From JAFGIT01 sp016929465 [NCBI: Candidatus Coatesbacteria bacterium] (lineage in GTDB: Bacteria; B130-G9), in NCBI GenBank assembly GCA_016929465.1, contig JAFGIT010000413.1, forward strand, positions 1 to 5,739: a DNA stretch of 5,739 nucleotides. The letters run 5' to 3'. Below, in pieces: positions 1-5,327 of this stretch. The translations under genes were made by a program, and so were the position numbers. How positions within the stretch are numbered: the stretch's first letter is position 1; each line of letters begins with the position of its first letter. The notes under the pieces are model-generated. The model made no database searches and had not been told where the DNA came from. It saw only the letters and a program-made list of their open reading frames with translations.

Positions 1-744
1 AGGATAATCGCGCATCTGAAGGACAATGTAGGATCGGCAAATAGAGCCATAGGCCCAGATGTATTTGAGATTGCGGAGCGCCTGGCAAGTCCGACGATGG
101 TGTCTCCATGGTCGGCTTCTGTCATACAATACCACCTATATGAAAGGTATCTTCAGGTCCTTGCGAAAGACCCTATGACCGCGAAGAAGATACTGCTCAA
201 TATCGGGAAGGCATACAGATATATGGGCTGGTATGACAAAGCGGAAAAGACCATGAAGGAAGGCCTCAAGTACTTCAGGGGAGACGTGAACTTCCGAAGG
301 GGGCTTGCGGTGGTTTATGCAGAGCAGAAGATGTATAGGAAGGCCGCCGAGGTCTTCTCTCAGGTTGGCGACAGTTTTGCCGAGGGCGTTGCCTGGACTC
401 TGGCCGAGCAACATGATCGGGCTATTGAGGTGTTCAGCAAATTGCTCACATCGAATCTGGACCATCAACATCCCGGGGAGCACGCTCGCGCTTGGACGGT
501 GACAGGCGATATCTATGAGGAGCGCGGCGATCGTCAGTCACTTCTCAAGGCGAAGAACTGCCATGAGAAGGCGCTCTTTCTGATACAATCCGCTGCGAAC
601 TATAAACGTCTGTCCGACATTCTGCAGAGACTAGGGCGGGATGACGAGGCGAAGGAGATTTATCGCAAGGCCCTTCAGCTGCACCAGGAGGGGCAGCCCC
701 TGGAGGATGAGCCGCTGAGCCTGAACGCTTTGTTCACGGAATGA
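1..744 (+). CDS. TPR-repeat protein, 3' part (5' end outside window)
   Basis: The frame is open from the first base to the TGA at 742-744, giving 247 residues of a protein whose start lies upstream. The ATG at 97 is internal: the codons before it read as ordinary protein and no ribosome site was seen. The sequence is almost wholly helical with tetratricopeptide-repeat spacing. The clearest units, counted from the first codon in the window, lie near residues 62-94 (NIGKAYRYMGWYDKAEKTM), 95-120, 160-193 (TGDIYEERGD...KAKNCHEKAL) and 198-231 (YKRLSDILQRLGRDDEAKEI). TPR arrays are protein-binding scaffolds. No catalytic domain is visible in this part, so the function cannot be named. It converges on the family-4 glycosyltransferase gene and overlaps its 3' end by 11 bases. 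A link to polysaccharide assembly is a guess from position only. TPR assignment is firm; the role is unknown. Confidence 0.85.
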   Translation, partial: RIIAHLKDNVGSANRAIGPDVFEIAERLASPTMVSPWSASVIQYHLYERYLQVLAKDPMTAKKILLNIGKAYRYMGWYDKAEKTMKEGLKYFRGDVNFRRGLAVVYAEQKMYRKAAEVFSQVGDSFAEGVAWTLAEQHDRAIEVFSKLLTSNLDHQHPGEHARAWTVTGDIYEERGDRQSLLKAKNCHEKALFLIQSAANYKRLSDILQRLGRDDEAKEIYRKALQLHQEGQPLEDEPLSLNALFTE

Positions 745-1942
745 GTCTCCGACCGCTCCGGCGCCGCGTCTGACGCAGCGCCAATGCTTTGTCGTAGGCA
801 GAGACAATATTGCTGGTGGTTCGCTCCCAGTTGAACTCTTGCTCCGAGCGCTTACGAGCCATTTCGCCAAGGCTCGCCCTCAATCCGGGCTCTCTCAGAA
901 GCTTGATTATGTTGTCCGCCAGGCTGCGCACGTCCCCCGGACCAACGAGAAGCCCGGCCTCGGAGACCATTCTCCTGACATCACCCATATCGGAAGCTAC
1001 GATTGCCTTACCGGCGGCGAGATACTCAGCTATTTTTAGCGGGCTCTTGCATCGCGTCAATTCATTGTCGGGGAAGGTTGCGACGCATACATCGGCAGCT
1101 CTGACGTAGTCAGCGACCCTCTGGTGCGGGATATACCCGGTGAAATCGATGTGCGTGCCTTGATCATCCGCCAGACGGCGCAGATTCTCGAGCTTCGATC
1201 CCCCTCCAATGACCATGAACTGCGCATCCGGAATCTCCGCTCGGACCATGGCCGCGCATTGGACGAATTCCTCGGCGAACGAGAATTCCTCCAGTTGGCC
1301 CTGATAGAGCACCATCGGCGGCTTGACGCCCAGGGCATCGATCTCCTTCTTTTCCGGCTTGCCGGGATGAAAGTGAGATAAGTCCGCGCCAACTGGGGCA
1401 TCAAACAGCCGGTCTGGGGCTGCGCCATACATCAGCGCCAGCGTCTTCAAGCGCATACTGGCCACTGAAATCGTGTCAACGAGACGGACGAGACGACGCT
1501 CTACAAGTGCAAATTCACCAATCTGAGAATAGGGGCGTTTATACGGCGGCGTAGCGCATTTCAGAATTTCGGTTTCGTTGTCGTCCCAGTCATAGTGAAC
1601 CGGTTTATGATTCATGATCGAAGCAAAGACCGCAGGCAGCGAAGCGGTGGGATGACACTTCTGAACGTGGACCAGGTCGTGTGTTTTGATGAGTCTATTC
1701 ACTATGAGTGCGTTGTGAAATACAGCGCCCTTCTCCGCCATCAAGCGCACGCCAGGGACTCTCTTGAGATAGGAGAATTCCCGCAGAGACAGATTGATGT
1801 CCGTCGGAGCCAGGTTCAGATGGCCAACTGCTGCAAGAGTGACCTCGATCCCATTATCAAGCAGTCGCTTGATGATATTCGCGGGGCGGACGAAACTGGC
1901 GACGCTTCCGGGAGCATATGGATATAGGAATAGGACTCTCAA
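734..1942 (-). CDS. Glycosyltransferase family 4 (GT-B fold)
   Basis: This 402-residue protein is full length for a GT4 enzyme, which transfers a sugar from a nucleotide-sugar donor, usually with retention, to a lipid-linked or polysaccharide acceptor at the cytoplasmic face of the membrane. The N-terminal Rossmann half begins MRVLFLYPYAPGS, with the glycine-containing acceptor-side loop, and carries a DWDDN motif at 118-122. The donor half starts near 208 (VLYQGQL), with GGGSK at 246-250 and FTGY near 267-270. The donor-binding segment KSPLKIAEYLAAGKAIVAS is at 299-317, with Glu306 as the likely nucleotide-sugar contact; the first Glu of the EX7E motif is replaced, as in many SPLK-type members. 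The start is TTG, chosen because TGA is the in-frame codon just before it, the N-terminus matches the family, and AGAGGA lies 8 bases upstream. It abuts the GT2 gene, so the two are probably cotranslated. Donor sugar and product cannot be deduced. Confidence 0.9.
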   Translation of the reverse strand: MRVLFLYPYAPGSVASFVRPANIIKRLLDNGIEVTLAAVGHLNLAPTDINLSLREFSYLKRVPGVRLMAEKGAVFHNALIVNRLIKTHDLVHVQKCHPTASLPAVFASIMNHKPVHYDWDDNETEILKCATPPYKRPYSQIGEFALVERRLVRLVDTISVASMRLKTLALMYGAAPDRLFDAPVGADLSHFHPGKPEKKEIDALGVKPPMVLYQGQLEEFSFAEEFVQCAAMVRAEIPDAQFMVIGGGSKLENLRRLADDQGTHIDFTGYIPHQRVADYVRAADVCVATFPDNELTRCKSPLKIAEYLAAGKAIVASDMGDVRRMVSEAGLLVGPGDVRSLADNIIKLLREPGLRASLGEMARKRSEQEFNWERTTSNIVSAYDKALALRQTRRRSGRRLIP

Positions 1943-3037
1943 TCAGTCTTTCCTCTCGATGCGCTGCCACAGCCCACCCGGCTTCACCTGCCCGAGGAGG
2001 ATGTGGAACCAGCCCAGGATTATCCCCGCGAATTGAAGCAAAGGAAACACCTCACGCATTGCGATCAATGCGACCATGCCTGCGAGCGAAACCCACAGCA
2101 CCCACAGACCGAGCTTGACCGTCAGAAAGACCAAATTATACAGCATGAATGCCGGCAAGATAAGCGCGAAGGCTCTCCTCCAGGGCTGCGTGACCGCCCC
2201 AAAAAATCCGAAGCGTGGATTGCCGATCATGGTCCAGTAGTGGCCCATTGTGACCAGCGTCGTGCTGACTCGGCGTCGAATCTGGACCATCTCTGCCCAG
2301 ACCGTCTCGGGGCAAGCCTCAAGGACGGGCGTGTTCTTCGAGACCACGCACCGAAAGCCCTGCTTTCGGACTATGAAGGTAATCTCCAGGTCATCGATTA
2401 TGGCCTTCTCGGGTAGCCTCTCGACCAGGTCGTGACGGAAGGCCAGGAATCTGCCGTCCAGGCTGCAAGCGGAATCGACGAGACCCTCCGTGTATCTCAT
2501 CTCCCAATCCGAGACGTGGAACCTGAGCTTGCTCTTCATGTAGGGGATATTCTCATCGCGCAAGGTCACGAGCCCAGAGACCGCCCCGATGTCATCTCGA
2601 ATAAGCCCCACCGCCTCCTTCACAGCGCTCGGTCCAACAGTCGTATCAACATCCGTAACGATGACGATCTCGGCATCCGTCGCCGCAAGGCCGGCGTTGA
2701 TTGCCTTGTTCTTCCCACGCTCGCACTGGAGCATGATCACCGGGAACTCCTGGATGATCTCGGCGGAGCGGTCCGTCGAATCATTGTCGATGACGAAGAA
2801 GGCGATCTTGTCTTCAGGATAGTCCGCCTTCAGTATGTTTTCGAGCTTCTGCCGGATGAACTTCTCCTCATTGAAGACCGGTATCAGAATGGCGACGGTC
2901 GGCCACTCATCGGGCTCGATGCTCTCGAGCGGACCACGCCGCCTGGCAAGGATCTTCGTGATCGTGGAGTAGCCGACGAGCACAAAGAGAATGATCACGG
3001 TCGAGACCCAGAAAACGGCCCAGAGCAGAATGTTCAT
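1943..3037 (-). CDS. Membrane-anchored family 2 glycosyltransferase (processive-type architecture)
   Basis: A 364-residue GT-A enzyme of the hyaluronan/cellulose/PGA-synthase-like branch of GT2. An N-terminal membrane helix (about 3-27) is followed by the catalytic domain: VFNEE at 54-58, VIDNDSTD at 82-89 (Asp84, nucleotide binding), the metal-binding DVD at 129-131, the acceptor-side motif IDDLE at 214-218 with Asp215/Asp216 near the catalytic-base position, and QIRRRV at 252-257 in place of the usual QxxRW. The C-terminal part has about three membrane helices (roughly 286-308, 309-326, 328-348). Such enzymes polymerise or transfer sugars at the inner membrane, often exporting the chain. 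The start is ATG with GGAAGGA just upstream. The stop TGA directly precedes the TTG of the GT4 gene in the same frame, so the two form one operon, probably for exopolysaccharide or another surface glycan. The missing Trp of QxxRW leaves processivity uncertain. Confidence 0.88.
   Translation of the reverse strand: MNILLWAVFWVSTVIILFVLVGYSTITKILARRRGPLESIEPDEWPTVAILIPVFNEEKFIRQKLENILKADYPEDKIAFFVIDNDSTDRSAEIIQEFPVIMLQCERGKNKAINAGLAATDAEIVIVTDVDTTVGPSAVKEAVGLIRDDIGAVSGLVTLRDENIPYMKSKLRFHVSDWEMRYTEGLVDSACSLDGRFLAFRHDLVERLPEKAIIDDLEITFIVRKQGFRCVVSKNTPVLEACPETVWAEMVQIRRRVSTTLVTMGHYWTMIGNPRFGFFGAVTQPWRRAFALILPAFMLYNLVFLTVKLGLWVLWVSLAGMVALIAMREVFPLLQFAGIILGWFHILLGQVKPGGLWQRIERKD
1951..1956 (-). promoter_or_regulatory. 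Ribosome binding site of the GT4 gene (supports TTG start)
   Basis: On the minus strand AGAGGA sits 8 bases before the TTG at 1942-1940, inside the last codons of the GT2 gene. It decides in favour of the non-ATG start, since the next in-frame ATG is at codon 68 and would remove the conserved N-terminal loop. Confidence 0.6.
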
Positions 3038-3040
3038 AAA

Positions 3041-3047
3041 TCCTTCC
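3041..3047 (-). promoter_or_regulatory. Ribosome binding site of the GT2 gene
   Basis: GGAAGGA on the minus strand lies only 3 bases from the ATG at 3037-3035. The spacing is short but the match is strong and no other Met lies near the N-terminus, so this start is retained. Confidence 0.55.
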
Positions 3048-3082
3048 GAAGATAGGCTCTCAAAGCAAATTTGTCGCCGCCA

Positions 3083-3111
3083 AGAGTATTGACTAGGCGA
3101 GTAGTAGTCAA
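3083..3111 (-). promoter_or_regulatory. Possible sigma-70 promoter for the GT2-GT4 operon
   Basis: The minus strand reads TTGACT, 17 bases, then TACTCT. The -35 box matches TTGACA at five of six positions with ideal spacing, but the -10 box matches only three of six (T, A and final T), so the promoter would be weak or need an activator. It is correctly placed, about 46 bases before the GT2 ATG, and downstream of the stop of the DUF4276 gene. Read-through from the ATPase operon is an alternative source of transcription. Confidence 0.35.
3089..3111. repeat. Inverted repeat TTGACTA-N9-TAGTCAA
   Basis: Perfect 7-bp arms at 3089-3095 and 3105-3111 surround a 9-base spacer. The repeat spans the -35 box and spacer of the possible GT2 promoter, so an operator for a dimeric regulator is one reading. 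A small RNA hairpin after the DUF4276 gene is another, although there is no U-run on the minus strand to make it a classic terminator. Confidence 0.5.
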
Positions 3112-3127
3112 GGGGGGAGCGCCCTCT

Positions 3128-3436
3128 CTAGTCGTCTGCCTGGCAAATCTCTCTCAGGAGGGCATCAAAATCCCTGACTAGCTTACCGAAAGATGGGCAT
3201 CGATCCATGCAGGCCTTGAGATCAACGATCGAGACGAGTTTTGGTTGATCAACCACTTCGGAATAACGCCTTTGCCCATTCATGAGTTCCGATAGGCGAC
3301 CCTTGGCGTCCCGAGGGCTTTCAGGATCACCTTCAAAGGCCGCATCTGCTTTAATTCCGCATACGTCTCGAATCGACTCAATGCCTCCTAGAAGCCAAGA
3401 TTCAAACTCGGACTTCGCCAAGACTATCTTGGTCAT
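3128..3436 (-). CDS. DUF4276 protein, C-terminal half in shifted frame
   Basis: A 102-residue frame beginning at an ATG inside the end of the preceding frame, with a 35-base overlap. It opens with MTKIVLAKSEFESWLLGG, the strand-plus-EFExW signature of the second half of DUF4276 proteins (Glu10, Glu12, Trp14), and continues with YSEVVDQPKLVSIVDL (58-73) and CPSFGKLVRDFDALL (80-94), also typical of this half. No convincing ribosome site precedes the ATG, only GCGAG very close to it. The in-frame TGA at 3466-3464 blocks extension further upstream. The most likely history is a single gene broken by a one-base shift. Reinitiation could still make this half as a separate polypeptide, and a split protein that reassembles is possible but less likely. 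The gene ends in TAG, 90 bases before the GT2 gene. Confidence 0.65.
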   Translation of the reverse strand: MTKIVLAKSEFESWLLGGIESIRDVCGIKADAAFEGDPESPRDAKGRLSELMNGQRRYSEVVDQPKLVSIVDLKACMDRCPSFGKLVRDFDALLREICQADD

Positions 3437-3740
3437 GAGCTCGCCATGCCCAGATTGCGCGGTTCACCAACCTCGGCCCAAGGTCAGCAGGGCAATCGTC
3501 GCCGGCGTCCAAGATGATCAGAATGCAGCTACATCCGGCACGTGAGCGCCTGGCCATATGAATTGTCTTCTCGAGCTCGCCCTCCTTCACTATCTTATTG
3601 CGTCTGATGCGAATCGGCTTCGCGATGCAGCCGACAAACTCATTCCGGTCGGTATTCTGGAGGAGCCGGCGTAGTAGGATAGGGACTGATTCAACCTCCG
3701 ATTGGCCCTCGACGATGGGGACGATGGTTTTTTCACTCAT
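3402..3740 (-). CDS. DUF4276 protein, N-terminal half (TOPRIM-like motifs)
   Basis: This 112-residue frame starts at an ATG that overlaps the ATPase stop as ATGA, a standard sign of translational coupling; only a weak GGA precedes it by 5 bases. The N-terminus IVPIVEGQSEVESVPILLRRLL holds the EGxxE motif (Glu11, Glu15), and ILIILDAGDDCPADLGP (73-89) is the acidic strand end with Asp78, Asp81 and Asp82. In TOPRIM enzymes the Glu and the Asp pair bind divalent metal for strand cleavage or transfer. From memory, relatives usually have DADDDCP here, so Gly80 may replace a metal-binding Asp. After about residue 95 the sequence (AIWAWRAHDQDSLGEVRV) no longer resembles the family, because the true continuation lies in the next frame. 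As a separate protein it would lack the C-terminal half of the domain. Confidence 0.7.
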   Translation of the reverse strand: MSEKTIVPIVEGQSEVESVPILLRRLLQNTDRNEFVGCIAKPIRIRRNKIVKEGELEKTIHMARRSRAGCSCILIILDAGDDCPADLGPRLVNRAIWAWRAHDQDSLGEVRV

Positions 3741-4957
3741 TTTGTTCCGGATGCGTCAAAGAGCGCCAGCTGTTTTCCGGACATCTGAACAGCCTCTTCG
3801 TCAGGCCCAAGCTCATCAGCTGCAAGAAGCTCTCCCGCCGTACAGAGTCTTTCCTGTATCAGTTTACGAGTTTGTTCTCCTACCGGCCCGATGCGGGTCT
3901 TTCCATCTTTCCATTCCACGATCCTAATCTGATCATCGCGGATGCGCTTGGCGTCGAGAATCTCTGGACTATGTGTAGCAATTATCACTTGAGAACGCTC
4001 GCTCGAATCAATGAGAACATCGACGACGGCTTCCGAAGCCGCCGGATGAATTGATGACTCCGGTTCCTCGATCCCTATCAGTGAAGGTGACGAAGGTTGA
4101 AACGCGGCCAAAAGAACTCCGAGAATCCGCAATGTCCCGTCAGACATACTAAGAGCATCGAATGTCACGGAGCTCTTGGAGGCAATTCTCTGGATGAATT
4201 GCAGCGTCTCTTTGGGCCCAATGGTCTTGTGTCTAATCCCTTCGACTCCTTTGACAAGCTTGGATAGCAGGTCGCATATCAACTGATATTGATGAGATCC
4301 CCCGTCCTCAGAAAGCCTCTCGAGGGCCTGGAGGACGGAAGCCGCGTTGCTTCCATCTCGCCTTAATACGTCCCCTTCGTCAGGTTGCTGCAGTTCTTTT
4401 ATTTTTCCAGGGGAGAATGAATAACATCTCATTCGTGCTAAAAAGTCATAGACCGGTCTAAATTGGGGCAATGTCGCAAGCAAAGGCAACGCAAGGCGGT
4501 CGCTCTCAACTGGAAGGTCGCCCTGCAAAAAGGGCAGATTCTCAAGATTGACCTCGCCATTTTGGCGACTAAAGCCTGGGCCATCTGTCTTCAGGACAGT
4601 GCCCTCCTGAATGGTGCAACTCTCGTTTTTGATCTCAAAAATACCGCCTTTGACCGCCCCAATCTCAAAAGCGTATTGGGATGAACGCCGGCCGTCCAGA
4701 TCGATAAAGAGGCGAAATCCAAGATTCGTCGGACGTCCCCCACTGCCGCTGGACCGCCAGCGAACAGAGCCAATCCCTCCTCTCTTCTTGAGCGCAAGCT
4801 CGACCGAAGCTGTCAGACTGTCCGAAACGAATGCGAGAGCGTCCAAGAGATTGCTCTTCCCGGCGCCGTTGTGGCCCACAAAGACCGTGAAATGGTCAAG
4901 GTCAACAACCGCGTCAGCAATGCTCTTGTAGTTCTTAATCTGCACTCTGTTAAGCAT
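3737..4957 (-). CDS. AAA15/AAA_21 family ATPase (ABC/SMC-like fold, OLD-type relative)
   Basis: A complete 406-residue ATPase of the COG4637/AAA_21 type. The N-terminus MLNRVQIKNYKSIADAVVDL leads into Walker A GHNGAGKS at 28-35 (Lys34). An ABC-like signature LSMSDGTLR is at 269-277, Walker B LIGIEEPESSIHP is at 293-305 with catalytic Glu297/Glu298 and D-loop, and the switch His329 is in ATHSPEIL. All the parts of a working head-to-head ATP-binding dimer are present. Residues about 60-260 form the insertion seen in this group; no nuclease domain is fused at the C-terminus. Instead the DUF4276 gene follows with an ATGA overlap, so the ATPase and a TOPRIM-like partner are coexpressed. Related pairs include OLD nucleases and PARIS, where the ATPase senses a phage or DNA trigger. 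Defence is inferred from that architecture. The start has AGGAG 5 bases upstream and a good promoter. Confidence 0.9.
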   Translation of the reverse strand: MLNRVQIKNYKSIADAVVDLDHFTVFVGHNGAGKSNLLDALAFVSDSLTASVELALKKRGGIGSVRWRSSGSGGRPTNLGFRLFIDLDGRRSSQYAFEIGAVKGGIFEIKNESCTIQEGTVLKTDGPGFSRQNGEVNLENLPFLQGDLPVESDRLALPLLATLPQFRPVYDFLARMRCYSFSPGKIKELQQPDEGDVLRRDGSNAASVLQALERLSEDGGSHQYQLICDLLSKLVKGVEGIRHKTIGPKETLQFIQRIASKSSVTFDALSMSDGTLRILGVLLAAFQPSSPSLIGIEEPESSIHPAASEAVVDVLIDSSERSQVIIATHSPEILDAKRIRDDQIRIVEWKDGKTRIGPVGEQTRKLIQERLCTAGELLAADELGPDEEAVQMSGKQLALFDASGTK

Positions 4958-4962
4958 CTATA

Positions 4963-4967
4963 CTCCT
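4963..4967 (-). promoter_or_regulatory. Ribosome binding site of the ATPase gene
   Basis: AGGAG on the minus strand, 5 bases before the ATG at 4957-4955. It is the strongest ribosome site in the window and fixes the ATPase start. Confidence 0.75.
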
Positions 4968-5000
4968 GTATCTCCCCATGATAGGCTAGCAAGCGCACCC

Positions 5001-5028
5001 ATTCTAGCTCCCCATCTATTTACGTCAA
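5001..5028 (-). promoter_or_regulatory. Sigma-70-type promoter of the ATPase-DUF4276 operon
   Basis: The minus strand has TTGACG (5028-5023), a 16-base spacer, and TAGAAT (5006-5001). Each box matches its consensus at five of six positions. Transcription would begin near 4994, giving a leader of about 37 bases that includes the AGGAG site. The operon would therefore be transcribed independently of the exported-protein gene upstream. Confidence 0.6.
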
Positions 5029-5036
5029 GCTGACGT
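5022..5036. repeat. Inverted repeat ACGTCA-N3-TGACGT over the -35 box
   Basis: A perfect 6-bp dyad with a 3-base centre covers five bases of the -35 element and extends upstream. This is a typical place for a repressor, or for an activator contacting RNA polymerase. No regulator gene is in the window, so the binding protein is unknown; chance occurrence is possible for a site this short. Confidence 0.5.
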
Positions 5037-5130
5037 TCATTCGCAGTCGTCCCAACCAACTTCGAAACCGGGTTGAATCGCCATCCAAATTCGAGAGGAC
5101 GTCGCATTTGGAAGATCGTCAGAGAGAGCA

Positions 5131-5153
5131 AGGAGCGGGAAAAGGCCGCTCTT
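5131..5153 (-). terminator. GC-rich hairpin, possible weak terminator
   Basis: GAGCGG (5133-5138) pairs with CCGCTC (5146-5151), extended by a G-U and an A-U pair, around a 7-base loop. On the minus strand it lies downstream of the exported-protein gene and upstream of the ATPase promoter, a sensible place for termination. However, it is followed by CTTGCTCTCTC rather than a U-run, so intrinsic termination is doubtful. Confidence 0.25.
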
Positions 5154-5327
5154 CGCAACGCTGGCTTCAACTTCCCTTCGGCAGGATCACGGTGGTCTCG
5201 CACCGCCGACATGGACAAGCAAAGGCAATACCGCAAGAGGCAGTAATATCGATCTCCTCAACCAAGCTGACGCCCCGGACAAATCGAACTCAATAAGAGG
5301 CCCGAATCGACTCATTTTGAAATCGGC

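Larger units (their letters stand above)
3128..3740 (-). pseudogene. DUF4276 family gene interrupted by an apparent frameshift (full extent)
   Basis: Read together, the two overlapping frames rebuild one DUF4276 protein of about 203 residues, the usual size of the family. The N-terminal EGxxE and LDAGDDCP motifs are in one frame; the C-terminal IVLAKSEFESW and DQPKLVSIVDLKACM...SFGKLV motifs are in the other. The total span is 613 bases, one more than a multiple of three, which fits a one-base insertion or two-base deletion. Family-like sequence persists in the first frame to LVNRA (about 3456) and resumes in the second by MTKIVLAK (3436), so the lesion lies between roughly 3465 and 3436. The family carries a TOPRIM-like acidic centre and is commonly adjacent to an AAA ATPase gene, as here, where it overlaps the ATPase gene by ATGA. 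Whether this is real decay, recoding or a sequence error cannot be told from one sequence. Confidence 0.65.
4958..5327. other. Intergenic region between ATPase operon and exported-protein gene
   Basis: These 370 bases hold the ATPase ribosome site, promoter and inverted repeat within the first 80 bases. From about 5037 to 5327 I see no convincing gene, tRNA, direct repeat or insertion-sequence end. The open frames here start at TTG or lack ribosome sites and show no recognisable motifs. A hairpin at 5131-5153 is the only other structure. Confidence 0.5.

Noticed and set aside
136-483. 115-codon minus-strand frame opposite the TPR gene
   Set aside because: It is a mirror of a clear TPR coding region with no motif of its own.
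734-3037. TGA recoded as a sense codon, prompted by the in-frame TGA between GT2 and GT4
   Set aside because: TGA also ends the TPR, ATPase, GT4 and exported-protein frames at natural family ends, and reading through the GT4 stop would enter sequence antisense to the TPR gene.
2432-3055. 207-codon plus-strand open frame
   Set aside because: It is antisense to the well-supported GT2 gene, has a low-complexity charged composition, and carries no family motif.
3399-3407. GTT-TGA as an RF2-like programmed +1 frameshift site in the DUF4276 gene
   Set aside because: A slip there would enter the right frame, but would replace the conserved IVLAKSEF segment with SLGEVRV. The family match shows the shift must lie further upstream, and no Shine-Dalgarno-like stimulator is seen at the expected distance.
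4958-5236. 92-codon open frame on the minus strand ending just before the ATPase gene
   Set aside because: It starts at TTG without a ribosome site, runs through the ATPase promoter, dyad and AGGAG site, and shows no recognisable motif.
5037-5327. tRNA or attachment-site remnant, prompted by a GGTTGAATC stretch near 5071
   Set aside because: No acceptor stem, anticodon arm or paired T-stem could be built around it, and no direct repeat of it is seen elsewhere in the window.
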